DNA of 64,000 bases from Crocinitomicaceae bacterium (GTDB lineage Bacteria > Bacteroidota > Bacteroidia > Flavobacteriales_D > Crocinitomicaceae). Below, one piece after another: positions 21,858 through 30,921 of this stretch. The position numbers and the translations under genes were made by a program. The stretch is taken from assembly GCA_030830205.1 (NCBI GenBank), contig JAURNL010000081.1, forward strand, positions 1-64,000, read 5' to 3'. Within the stretch, counting starts at the first letter, position 1. Every line of letters begins with the position of its first letter. The notes under the pieces were generated by a model. The model was not told the origin of the DNA. It was given only the letters and a program-made list of their open reading frames with translations, and ran no database searches.

Positions 21858-23420
21858 GTCGTAGACAAAAACCTTGTCTTTATGATACAACTCATGCTTC
21901 AAGTATGGTTGAATTAGCGTATTTGCTGTATCTAACTGAAGTAATAATAACTTACTTGCACCCATGCCAATCCACTTTCGAATCATATAGGCGTCACTTA
22001 CATGAGCTCTAAATCCATAACCGCTGAATCCGATGCGGTCAATTGTGCTGAGGTGAATATTCGGATATGGATCAGAAAAACAAAAAACTGTATCCGTCGG
22101 AGCAATAATGCGCTGAAGCACTTTAGTTTGGTCTTGAATCTGCTTCAATCCTTCTTGATGATTGAAATAAAACCAACCCCAATTCCCTCGTATAAATTGA
22201 GACGTTAAAAAAGTATTTTTCACGATTATATTTTGATGCCCAGCCGCAACTTGAGTAAAAGATATGGTATTGAGCAAAATTAATCCAAGGCTAAGGCCGA
22301 AAGCCACTTGCCTAATGCGGCGGTTTGCAATGACCTGATGTCGTTTATTCAACACCAAAGCAGTTATTGTCAATGGGAAAAAAAGCACTTGAATAAAATA
22401 ATAATCATGGACTTCAAAAACCCAAAACCATAAAATAAAATACGCAGCAATACCAGTTAAAGCAATCAAAATCCAATATTTCAAAAACAGACTGATCTGT
22501 GCTCGTAGAGCCAACACAATAGTTGCGACAAAAAGAGCTATAAATAAAATCGGATGATTAATTTCTTTTAGGTGGTCTGCTAGCAGTAACTTTATTATTC
22601 GCCATCGTGTTGCAATATCTACCTCCCAAATAGGTCGAATAGAAGTCGAAAAAATAGACGAGTGAAACCGAGCATTATAACTTATTGCATAACTATACCA
22701 ACCATAAACAGATAGTAATGAAATCAAAAAAATACCGGTAATTACATGAGTCCTGCGTTCTTGCCAATATATTCTGTTTTTTTGATGTAGACTGAAGAAG
22801 AAAAATGCACCCACAAAAGACAAAACAGCAATGAGTGCCGTGATTTTGATTAAGACAGCAAGCGTTAAAAAGAGAGCAAAAAATACGGCATTTGATGCCT
22901 TAGAACCTTGGAGAAACCTTAAGAAAAAACTTCCGGCAAGTAAGAGACTAGCAAAGGAAAATACATCTGGTAAGAGTGTGTCCGAATAATAAATGAGCAC
23001 CGGATAACTGAAAATTATTCCACTAAAGATCAGGGTGATTTTCTCTGAATTAAAATACCATAATGATACATTTCTAAACGCAATTATTGCCATCAATAAA
23101 TAACCCAAGCTAATCAATTTGGCCACCCACAAATGATATCCTATGAAATACCAAATTTGACCTATTACAAAATAGATTACAGGAAATTCTGCTGCCGCTT
23201 CACGATGACCAAAATTGGAAATGGAATGCGTCTTTGGCTCAAACAAGCTTCCCTCTTTTGAAAACTGTATAGCTTGAGATAGAGAATCTGCTTTGCGACA
23301 TTCGTGAATAGGCAGAATAGGATCAAAAAAATGTTGCCAAAAAGCGTAAAGAAAACTTAACAACAATAAAAGGCCTAATATGCGCCACTTTAAGTCTATC
23401 TTGAAATCAATTACTTTCAT
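21837..23420 (-). CDS. Multi-TM GT-C/ArnT-like glycosyltransferase (family 39-like)
   Basis: Many TM segments; HECRKADSLSQA, REAAAEFPVIYFVIGQ, YYSDTLLPDVFSFASLLLAG patterns. Confidence 0.7.
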   Translation of the reverse strand: MKVIDFKIDLKWRILGLLLLLSFLYAFWQHFFDPILPIHECRKADSLSQAIQFSKEGSLFEPKTHSISNFGHREAAAEFPVIYFVIGQIWYFIGYHLWVAKLISLGYLLMAIIAFRNVSLWYFNSEKITLIFSGIIFSYPVLIYYSDTLLPDVFSFASLLLAGSFFLRFLQGSKASNAVFFALFLTLAVLIKITALIAVLSFVGAFFFFSLHQKNRIYWQERRTHVITGIFLISLLSVYGWYSYAISYNARFHSSIFSTSIRPIWEVDIATRWRIIKLLLADHLKEINHPILFIALFVATIVLALRAQISLFLKYWILIALTGIAAYFILWFWVFEVHDYYFIQVLFFPLTITALVLNKRHQVIANRRIRQVAFGLSLGLILLNTISFTQVAAGHQNIIVKNTFLTSQFIRGNWGWFYFNHQEGLKQIQDQTKVLQRIIAPTDTVFCFSDPYPNIHLSTIDRIGFSGYGFRAHVSDAYMIRKWIGMGASKLLLLQLDTANTLIQPYLKHELYHKDKVFVYDLKPFRK

Positions 23421-23470
23421 TGTAAAAGTAAAGATACTGATGCTGTTCCAAAAAACGTTAATTCCTCTGT

Positions 23471-24121
23471 TTAATAAAATTCAATCCTCAAGGGGAAAGT
23501 AAACTCTGACACTACACTTTGCCCATGCTGATCTTTAGCTGGCAACCAATTGGGCATAGAAAGCAATACAGATTGAAGAGGCCTGCTCATGATTTCCAAT
23601 TCCTGATCTGTAAATCTCAAAAAAGTAATGTCTCTTACTCTACCTTTAGTATCTATTAAAATACGGATATAAATCTTGCCGCTAATCCCTAGCTCATAGA
23701 GGTGCTTCCATTCGGCGCTTCCGGAGATATTTTGCTCAATATATTGAATCAACTCTTTCGATGACTTTCCAAAAGATGCCTCTTGAGCAGGAAATCGAAC
23801 AACGCTATCATGAATAGTTTGGGGTGGTGGTGGGCATTCGGGCCGGATAAAATATTCAGGTAGAATGTCTGGTTCAACAGGGTAAGGATCTATTGGTTCT
23901 GGATCGATAGGGCATGGAGAAGGCGGAATAATTCTTGGAATGACGACTTGATTCTTTTTGATTTTTAGCGTATCATTTAAGGTCGTTTTTGTTGGCTGCT
24001 TCTGGCTTTTTTCTACTGGCGTCGTTCTATTATGAAGCTGACCACGGGAACTTGTATTGTCTTCACTGCAGGAGGAGCAGACAAAACACCCTAACAAAAA
24101 GAAGAAATGTAATTGACTCAT
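23471..24121 (-). CDS. Lipoprotein with proline-rich linker and TonB C-terminal-like domain
   Basis: Internal start MSQLHFFFLLGCFVCSSC; Pro-rich stretch; GISGKIYIRILIDTKGRVRDITFLR...LPAKDQHGQSVVSEFTFPLRIEF. Confidence 0.7.
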   Translation of the reverse strand: MSQLHFFFLLGCFVCSSCSEDNTSSRGQLHNRTTPVEKSQKQPTKTTLNDTLKIKKNQVVIPRIIPPSPCPIDPEPIDPYPVEPDILPEYFIRPECPPPPQTIHDSVVRFPAQEASFGKSSKELIQYIEQNISGSAEWKHLYELGISGKIYIRILIDTKGRVRDITFLRFTDQELEIMSRPLQSVLLSMPNWLPAKDQHGQSVVSEFTFPLRIEFY

Positions 24122-24190
24122 AAGAATACCTTTATAACAAATAACGCACAAACAATTGAATCCTTACCTTTGTTAGACTAAAAAAACAAA

Positions 24191-26101
24191 ATGCATCGCT
24201 ATTGTCTCGACCCTTGGAAACGCACACGCGTTACATCTAAAGTAGTTCAAATTGGAACCTTAGCCTTAGGTGGCACCCATCCTATTCGAGTTCAATCCAT
24301 GACAACAACCGACACTATGGATACCAATGGGTCGGTGGCACAATCAATCAGAATGATTAATGCTGGTTGTGAGCTAGTGCGTCTTACCGCTCCAAGTAAA
24401 AACGAGGCTGAAAACCTTCAAGTTATCAAAGCAAAACTGGTTGAAGCAGGTTATCACACGCCACTAGTTGCAGACATACATTTTACTCCTAATGCCGCGG
24501 AAATTGCAGCAAAAATTGTTGAAAAAGTACGCGTTAATCCCGGAAATTACGCAGACAAAAAGAAATTCGAGGAAATCGATTACACTGATCAGAGCTACCA
24601 GGCAGAACTCAATCGCATTGAAGAAAAATTTACACCACTTGTACAGCTTTGTAAAGCAAACGGCACAGCAATGCGCATTGGCACCAATCATGGTTCTCTT
24701 TCTGACCGTATCCTGAGCCGATACGGAGATACCCCAGAGGGAATGGTTGAGTCCGCCTTCGAGTTCATAAGAATTTGTGAAAAAAATGATTTTGATCACC
24801 TTGTCATTTCTATGAAAGCTAGTAATACGTTGGTCATGGTTCAGGCCTATCGTTTACTGATGGCTAGAATGTTAGAAAATGGTATTGTGTACCCTCTTCA
24901 CCTAGGTGTTACAGAAGCAGGCGACGGCGAAGACGGACGCATCAAATCTGCTGTTGGAATCGGAGCGTTGCTCGAGGACGGACTTGGAGATACCATACGC
25001 GTTTCACTCACAGAGGCCCCCGAAGCAGAGATTCCTGTAGCTCAAAAATTGATTTCGAAATACAATGATTATCATGAATTTCCATTCGAGCGCCCCTCTT
25101 TGCAACTCCATTATTCTCCATTCTCTTACCAAAGGAGAGAAAGCAGTACTTGCCATAACATTGGAGGCAAAAATGTACCAGTTGTTTTAGCCGACCTTTC
25201 TTATCTAGAAGAAATCAAACAAGCCCATTTCTTTGGTTTCGGTTACCAATACAGTGTGCCACTTGACAAATGGAACATATTAGACCAAGCGGCAGATTAC
25301 GTTTACCTTGGCAATAATGAAATTCATTTCGAAGTTCCCGGGACTCTAGGCATCATTCTAAACTATGAGCTTTGGAATGCAAAATATAGAGACAAAGCAG
25401 GTTATTACCCACTTATATTAGCGGAAGAAATAGCCCTTGTTTCGCCTGAGCAAGTTTGTTTTTTACCGCTCGAAGCAGAGGAAGATATGCCCCTTGCACT
25501 AAATGCTCGACCAAATATTATTGTCATTCTCAACACTGCTTATGACAATAAAACGCAACTGTATCGCAAGTTTTTTCTAGATCTTCAAGAAAAGCACCTA
25601 ACAAATCCGGTCATTCTCTCGTACCAATACCAAACAAATGAGCTAGAAGGCTTTCAGCTGTTTGCAGGTGCTGACGCAGGCGCATTACTTATCGATGGTT
25701 TTGGAGATGGTCTCTGGTTAAACGCTGACTTAGGTGCCCAATACATCAACTCTACATCATTCGGAATCTTACAAGCCACTCGAACACGAATATCTAAAAC
25801 TGAATATATTTCTTGTCCTTCATGCGGTCGTACGCTGTTTGATTTACAAGAAACTACTGCCAAGATTCGGCAAAGAACAGCACACCTCAAAGGACTCAAA
25901 ATTGGTATTATGGGTTGTATCGTCAACGGACCAGGAGAAATGGCTGATGCCGATTATGGTTATGTAGGTACCGGACCCGGTAAAATCAATCTTTACAAAG
26001 AAAAAACGATTGTAAAGCGAAATATTGAAGAGCAGCAGGCGGTTGAAGCACTCGTAGACCTCATTAAAGAATATGGTGATTGGCAAGAGCCAAAAAGCTA
26101 A
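24191..26101 (+). CDS. ispG: (E)-4-hydroxy-3-methylbut-2-enyl-diphosphate synthase, large insert-containing form
   Basis: PIRVQSMTTTDTMD, LVADIHFTPNAAEIAAKIVEKVRVNPGNYADK, CPSCGRTLFDLQ, KIGIMGCIVNGPGEMADADYGYVG; 636 aa. Confidence 0.96.
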   Translation: MHRYCLDPWKRTRVTSKVVQIGTLALGGTHPIRVQSMTTTDTMDTNGSVAQSIRMINAGCELVRLTAPSKNEAENLQVIKAKLVEAGYHTPLVADIHFTPNAAEIAAKIVEKVRVNPGNYADKKKFEEIDYTDQSYQAELNRIEEKFTPLVQLCKANGTAMRIGTNHGSLSDRILSRYGDTPEGMVESAFEFIRICEKNDFDHLVISMKASNTLVMVQAYRLLMARMLENGIVYPLHLGVTEAGDGEDGRIKSAVGIGALLEDGLGDTIRVSLTEAPEAEIPVAQKLISKYNDYHEFPFERPSLQLHYSPFSYQRRESSTCHNIGGKNVPVVLADLSYLEEIKQAHFFGFGYQYSVPLDKWNILDQAADYVYLGNNEIHFEVPGTLGIILNYELWNAKYRDKAGYYPLILAEEIALVSPEQVCFLPLEAEEDMPLALNARPNIIVILNTAYDNKTQLYRKFFLDLQEKHLTNPVILSYQYQTNELEGFQLFAGADAGALLIDGFGDGLWLNADLGAQYINSTSFGILQATRTRISKTEYISCPSCGRTLFDLQETTAKIRQRTAHLKGLKIGIMGCIVNGPGEMADADYGYVGTGPGKINLYKEKTIVKRNIEEQQAVEALVDLIKEYGDWQEPKS

Positions 26102-27741
26102 AAAGATGGAGGGCAACTAAGCTCCATCCACTCATTGGAGTGAGGGTGATAAAAGCCTAGTTTAGCAGCATGTAAATGCAATCTGCCTGCTTTTTGACCA
26201 TATAAATCATCCCCTTTAATTGGACAATTAAGCCCTAAATGATGTGCGGCATGCACGCGCAACTGATGAGTCCTGCCTGTTTGTGGATAAAGGGCAATAC
26301 GTGTTTCATTGTTTTGGATAGCTAAAACTTTATACTTTGTATGAGCAAAACTACCATGGTCATAACAGACCAATTGACGAGGCCTATCTTCTAGATCTAC
26401 CCTAAGCGGTAATTTGATCTCCCCCTCTTTTTCTAATGGAACCCCATCTAATACGGCAACATATTCCTTCTGCACTTTCCTAAGCAAAAATTGACGTTGT
26501 AAGCGCTGATGCGTTATTTTAGTCTTCGCTGCCAACATGATGCCCGAGGTAGACATATCCAACCTGTGCACCAATAATGGTCCATCAGCATCAGGATACT
26601 TTTTTCTTAGGTCATCTAGCGAGTTAGGCATTGGTAATTTACCAGGTACAGATAAATATTCATGGCTTTTATGAATTGCTACAATCCATTCGTCTTCATA
26701 AATCACTTGAATTGGTTGTTCAGGATGAATAATAGTAATTGGATTTTGATCAACCTTTAGCCCCAAAAGCATATGGCCTAGTATGGGTTCACACTTACTT
26801 TTACACGAGGGATAAAAATTGCCATGAATCCGCACCTCTGAGTCTGGTGCCATACCCCACCAAAACTCTGCCATACAGATTGGCTTTAATTCATGCAAAT
26901 AGGCGTATTGTAATAGCTTCGGGGCAGCACACTCCCCGGCTCCGGCAGGAGGGGATTCCGTAAATAATTTTTGCACATTTTTCGACTGTCCTAGGGCATT
27001 TAAAAAGGAATACCGTTCAAATATTCTACGCTGTAAATCTGCGGAGTGTAATGCTCGTCTCTCCTTAAGTATCTCAATGCGTTGAAGGTAATTCTGCACT
27101 AATTCTTTTTGGGTCTCTATTGCCTTTTGGGCTTCACGTTTGAGCGCTTTAAGCGCTCTACTTTCATTCATACTTTGCAAACGCAAAGCCTCGAGCATAT
27201 CAATATTTAGAGATGTCTGATTGTTTATTTCGTTTCTTTTTTGGTCTCGAAGCGCTTTTGCTATTTTATTTTTTAGTTGAAGCTCCTTGATTTGTTCTGC
27301 CCAACGCTGTTCAATAGCCAACACTTCACTCTTAAGCCTTAATAATTCTGGGGCCTTTTCGAGCGCTTCTAACTGAATCGTTAGCTGATGGATTTCTTGC
27401 TCTTCCTGACGAAAAAACCCTTGAGTTGCTAGCAAGTCAAATACTGGCGGAACAAACCCTTCATGCTGATTTGAATTTCCGAGTTTCCCAGAAAATGCTG
27501 CTAAATATCCAAGTTCTCCGGTAGAATTTTGAACAACTAATACCCCAAACATTTTGCCAATCGCCCCCAAGCGTTCTGTTCTGCTTATGCCAAAATCATG
27601 ACCAAAATGTTCATTTTTAAGACGTTTTTGTAACAATTCGACAGCATGTTTCGCTAAAGGATGTACCTCATAATAAAATGGAAAGGTAAAGCAATCTGGT
27701 AGCTCTAAATGTTGGAGTTCAGTAGCAAAGGGAATAAACAT
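26098..27741 (-). CDS. RluA-family pseudouridine synthase with long N-terminal coiled-coil extension
   Basis: PLLVHRLDMSTSGIMLAAKT, YVAVLDGVPLEKEGEIKLPLR, IALYPQTGRTHQLRVHAAHHLG, PIKGDDLYG; Lys/Glu/Leu/Arg-rich region upstream. Confidence 0.9.
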   Translation of the reverse strand: MFIPFATELQHLELPDCFTFPFYYEVHPLAKHAVELLQKRLKNEHFGHDFGISRTERLGAIGKMFGVLVVQNSTGELGYLAAFSGKLGNSNQHEGFVPPVFDLLATQGFFRQEEQEIHQLTIQLEALEKAPELLRLKSEVLAIEQRWAEQIKELQLKNKIAKALRDQKRNEINNQTSLNIDMLEALRLQSMNESRALKALKREAQKAIETQKELVQNYLQRIEILKERRALHSADLQRRIFERYSFLNALGQSKNVQKLFTESPPAGAGECAAPKLLQYAYLHELKPICMAEFWWGMAPDSEVRIHGNFYPSCKSKCEPILGHMLLGLKVDQNPITIIHPEQPIQVIYEDEWIVAIHKSHEYLSVPGKLPMPNSLDDLRKKYPDADGPLLVHRLDMSTSGIMLAAKTKITHQRLQRQFLLRKVQKEYVAVLDGVPLEKEGEIKLPLRVDLEDRPRQLVCYDHGSFAHTKYKVLAIQNNETRIALYPQTGRTHQLRVHAAHHLGLNCPIKGDDLYGQKAGRLHLHAAKLGFYHPHSNEWMELSCPPSF

Positions 27742-27752
27742 ACACAAAGGTC

Positions 27753-27783
27753 AAAAAAAAAACGCCCTCGGTGGAGGGCGTTT
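27753..27783 (-). terminator. Rho-independent terminator after the T9SS thioredoxin-like gene
   Basis: Stem AACGCCCTC/GAGGGCGTT with poly-A on the + strand (poly-U in the minus transcript). Confidence 0.85.
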
Positions 27784-27803
27784 CTCAATTCTTTTAAAAG
27801 AAA

Positions 27804-29327
27804 TTATTTGATAACAACATTTTTAGTTGTTGTAAGTCCGTCAACAGTAATAGTAACAATATAGCTTCCTTTTGCTACGTTTTCAGTAGAGAAAGAAACA
27901 ACTTGTGTTCCGTTAAGGTTAGACATGTTTTTAGCAGAGATTACACGGCCTTGAAGATCCATTAATGCTACAGCGTAGTCATTGTTAGTAGCTTCAAAAG
28001 ATACGTTCACTTCAGATGATGCTGGGTTAGGATATACATTCATAGCGATTGTAGCTAACTCATCCATTCCTAAAGCGCCAGTTTTGAATGCGCGGGTGTC
28101 AACAGAAGCAAACTCACCACCAGAAGCAAAAGTTGTTCCGTTTGCATCTACTAATGAGAAAGCACCGTCACCATATGCACAACAGATACCATCACCATAT
28201 GCATCATAGATTTCAAAAGTATAGCACTCTGAAGGGTTTAATGTAACCAAGACTGGAGCCTGAACAGTTTGACCTGCTTGTGTTCCACCTAAATCTTGCC
28301 AGTTACCACCACCTTGAGCTACTGTTGCTCCGGCACCGTTCTTGATTGCCCAAGAAGTCTCAGATGCGTAGTAGTCAGTTGTAATGTTTACTGTTACATA
28401 TTGAGAAACCGCACTAGCTGCAGTTCCTACTGTTACATTGGCATTGTTGTTTGCTGCAGATGCATCACCTGCAGTTGTAACTGTAACAACTAAAGCACCA
28501 CCAGTAAAGTTTGCAATTGGAGAACAAACAACGTTTGCTACACCATAAGTTGCTAGGTTACCACTGTAAGTACCTGTTGAAACTGTAGTACCACCTTGAG
28601 TAACGGTTACAGTTGCAGAAGTAAGTGCAGATGTTCCGTTGTTTTGGATGTCAATAGATGGTGTGTAAGATCCTTCACAATGTACAGCAGCGCCTGTGTA
28701 GCTTAAAGCCGCTACGTCTGCAGGAGCAGATGCTGGTGGAGGACATGCGCCAACAGTTCCGTAAAGCGCTGTTGCACCTAATTGACCAACTTCTTCGATA
28801 ATGCGGTTAGGGCAAATACGATAGATTGTTGGAAAATAATTGATGTTGTAATCATTGTTAATTTGATTAGCTGCTGCTGATGCAGGATTAGCCATTGGGA
28901 ATTGGATTTGGTTACCAGTAGCTGGCTCAATCCAGTTACCAATAGAGCCTGCGCCATCAAGCATAGTGGCATCGGCTGTTGAACCATCGCCTTCAATCCA
29001 GATTACCATTACATCGTCAGTTGTGTTAGCAGATACACCTTGAGCTCCAGCTGGACCATGAGATGCATAAACATCTTCTAATGCACCAGAAAGATGGTAG
29101 TTCCAACAAGGACCACACCAAGTTGCTGAAACATCTAAAAATACTGTGTATCCTTGGTCAAGATAATCATAAAGGGTGTAAGACCCATTATTTGTTGTTC
29201 CTGCCGCAGCCAACCAAGGCTGGTATGCTGAAACTGTAAAGTTTGGAGCTACGCTTCCTGGATCAAGCTGAGCATTTGCGCTCAAACCTGCAAGTAACAT
29301 AGCAGCTGAGAATAATAGTTTTTTCAT
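27804..29327 (-). CDS. Secreted thioredoxin-like protein with T9SS type A sorting domain
   Basis: Signal peptide; VFLDVSATWCGPCWNYHLSGALEDVY (CxxC); C-terminal MNVYPNPASSEVNVSFEA...KGSYIVTITVDGLTTTKNVVIK. Confidence 0.88.
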   Translation of the reverse strand: MKKLLFSAAMLLAGLSANAQLDPGSVAPNFTVSAYQPWLAAAGTTNNGSYTLYDYLDQGYTVFLDVSATWCGPCWNYHLSGALEDVYASHGPAGAQGVSANTTDDVMVIWIEGDGSTADATMLDGAGSIGNWIEPATGNQIQFPMANPASAAANQINNDYNINYFPTIYRICPNRIIEEVGQLGATALYGTVGACPPPASAPADVAALSYTGAAVHCEGSYTPSIDIQNNGTSALTSATVTVTQGGTTVSTGTYSGNLATYGVANVVCSPIANFTGGALVVTVTTAGDASAANNNANVTVGTAASAVSQYVTVNITTDYYASETSWAIKNGAGATVAQGGGNWQDLGGTQAGQTVQAPVLVTLNPSECYTFEIYDAYGDGICCAYGDGAFSLVDANGTTFASGGEFASVDTRAFKTGALGMDELATIAMNVYPNPASSEVNVSFEATNNDYAVALMDLQGRVISAKNMSNLNGTQVVSFSTENVAKGSYIVTITVDGLTTTKNVVIK

Positions 29328-29409
29328 GCGTTAAAATTTAAGTTTGGGTAAATATAAATAAATTCCCGCTAAAGAAAAAAACTATAAATAAAATGAAATG
29401 ATGCGGCCC

Positions 29410-30159
29410 TTATTTTTTCTTGAGCTGCTCTTTTATGTAGAGCTCGATAGCAGCAACCATTGATGGTGCTTTAGGGTGAGGAGCGTGTACATCCAATCGC
29501 AAGTTGTTTTTGAGCACTGCATTGGCAGTTGTTGGGCCAAAAGCTGCAATTGTGGTTGTATTTTGCTTGAATTTAGGAAAATTCTTAAATAGAGATTCTA
29601 TCCCTCCTGGACTGAAGAATACCAACATATCATAGTATACATCTTCAAGGTCAGATAAATCTGCTGCAACTGTTCTGTACAGAACTGCCTTTGAAAACGG
29701 AATGTTGTATTTTTCTAAAGTGAGCGGAATGTTATCGCGAAGAATATCGGTGCAAGGCAATAAAAACTTTTCACCTTTCTGTTTCTTCATGACCTCGGCA
29801 AGTTCATCAATCGTTTGTTTACCAAAGAATATTTTACGCTTTCGGTAAGTAACATATTTCTGAAGGTAAAGCGCAACCGCTTCCGTAATACAGAAATACT
29901 TCATGGTATCTGGAACTTCAAATCTCATGGCTTCAGCCATTCTAAAGAAATGATCTACAGCAACTTTTGAAGTGAGAATTATTGCGGTGTGAGCCGAGAT
30001 ATCAACTTTTTGATTTCGAAACTCTTTGGGATCGACTCCCTCCACTTTTATAAATGGTCGGAAATCAATTTTAAGCTTGTATTTATCAGCTAAATCGAAA
30101 TAGGGAGATTTATCGCCTTCTGGTTTCGGCTGGGAAACTAAAATGGTCTTGATAGCCAA
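29410..30159 (-). CDS. hemD: Uroporphyrinogen-III synthase
   Basis: TILVSQPKPEGDKSPYFDLADKY, AIILTSKVAVDHFFRMAE, LVFFSPGGIESLFKNFPKF, IAAFGPTTANAV. Confidence 0.88.
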   Translation of the reverse strand: MAIKTILVSQPKPEGDKSPYFDLADKYKLKIDFRPFIKVEGVDPKEFRNQKVDISAHTAIILTSKVAVDHFFRMAEAMRFEVPDTMKYFCITEAVALYLQKYVTYRKRKIFFGKQTIDELAEVMKKQKGEKFLLPCTDILRDNIPLTLEKYNIPFSKAVLYRTVAADLSDLEDVYYDMLVFFSPGGIESLFKNFPKFKQNTTTIAAFGPTTANAVLKNNLRLDVHAPHPKAPSMVAAIELYIKEQLKKK

Positions 30160-30173
30160 AGTTGTTGTTTTAA

Positions 30174-30833
30174 TTAGTTGTATTCACCCGAAAACCAACG
30201 CCATACGAAAAGTATGGGTAGGATTTCTAAGGTGCAAAGGTACAAAATTAAATAATACCATTCCAAATTTGCCTGCGCACAAGCCCTCCACGCTTTAATC
30301 AAGCGCCATAAATAGCTAATAAAGCAAAGTATTAAAAAAAAGTTTTGTAGTAGAATATTTGCCTGACCATAAATCAACCATAAAAAAGATAGTCCTAAAA
30401 ACGGTAATCCAATAAAGGCCCATACTTGTTTATTGATTTCAGCAATTACCCCAACCATTTTCCAATTGTCAGTCAAAAAAAGTGCAATTCGAAAATTGAG
30501 TAGCTGAAAAAGTAAAAAAGATGCCGTTACGCCCAGGGCAAGGCCGAATGCAGTTGTTCTATCAATCCAAGTTAATAAAAAAAGATAAGTGCAAAGGCTG
30601 AATGAAACGATAAAGCTAGCTAATAAGAGTGTTTGGGTTGCTGGTCGTATTTTTTCATCATCAAAGCCAAACCCATCAACTTTACTCATTTTCCAAAATC
30701 GCTTCCAGGATAATGACAAAGCATCTGGGGTGCTGATGCGTGCATAAGCTACAAACGTCAATGAAAGTAATGTAACGAATAGCAAATAGCTATTCATTTG
30801 GGATGCTCTTTCAATGAGTTCGAATTTAGGCAA
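30174..30833 (-). CDS. DUF4271-like integral membrane protein
   Basis: Multi-TM, about 220 aa, immediately upstream of hemD, a common Bacteroidota neighbourhood. Confidence 0.65.
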   Translation of the reverse strand: MPKFELIERASQMNSYLLFVTLLSLTFVAYARISTPDALSLSWKRFWKMSKVDGFGFDDEKIRPATQTLLLASFIVSFSLCTYLFLLTWIDRTTAFGLALGVTASFLLFQLLNFRIALFLTDNWKMVGVIAEINKQVWAFIGLPFLGLSFLWLIYGQANILLQNFFLILCFISYLWRLIKAWRACAQANLEWYYLILYLCTLEILPILFVWRWFSGEYN

Positions 30834-30921
30834 GGTTTAGAATTTGATACAAAAATAATTCAAATTTACATGCTACAGCCGCTCAGAATATTGCGTACTT
30901 TTGTCCCACAAATCAATCACC

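Noticed and set aside
28296-28493. Cys-rich 65-aa ORF that might look like a small toxin or metal-binding peptide
   Set aside because: Antisense to a Thr/Val/Ala-rich part of the T9SS protein; Cys content is a codon-bias artefact
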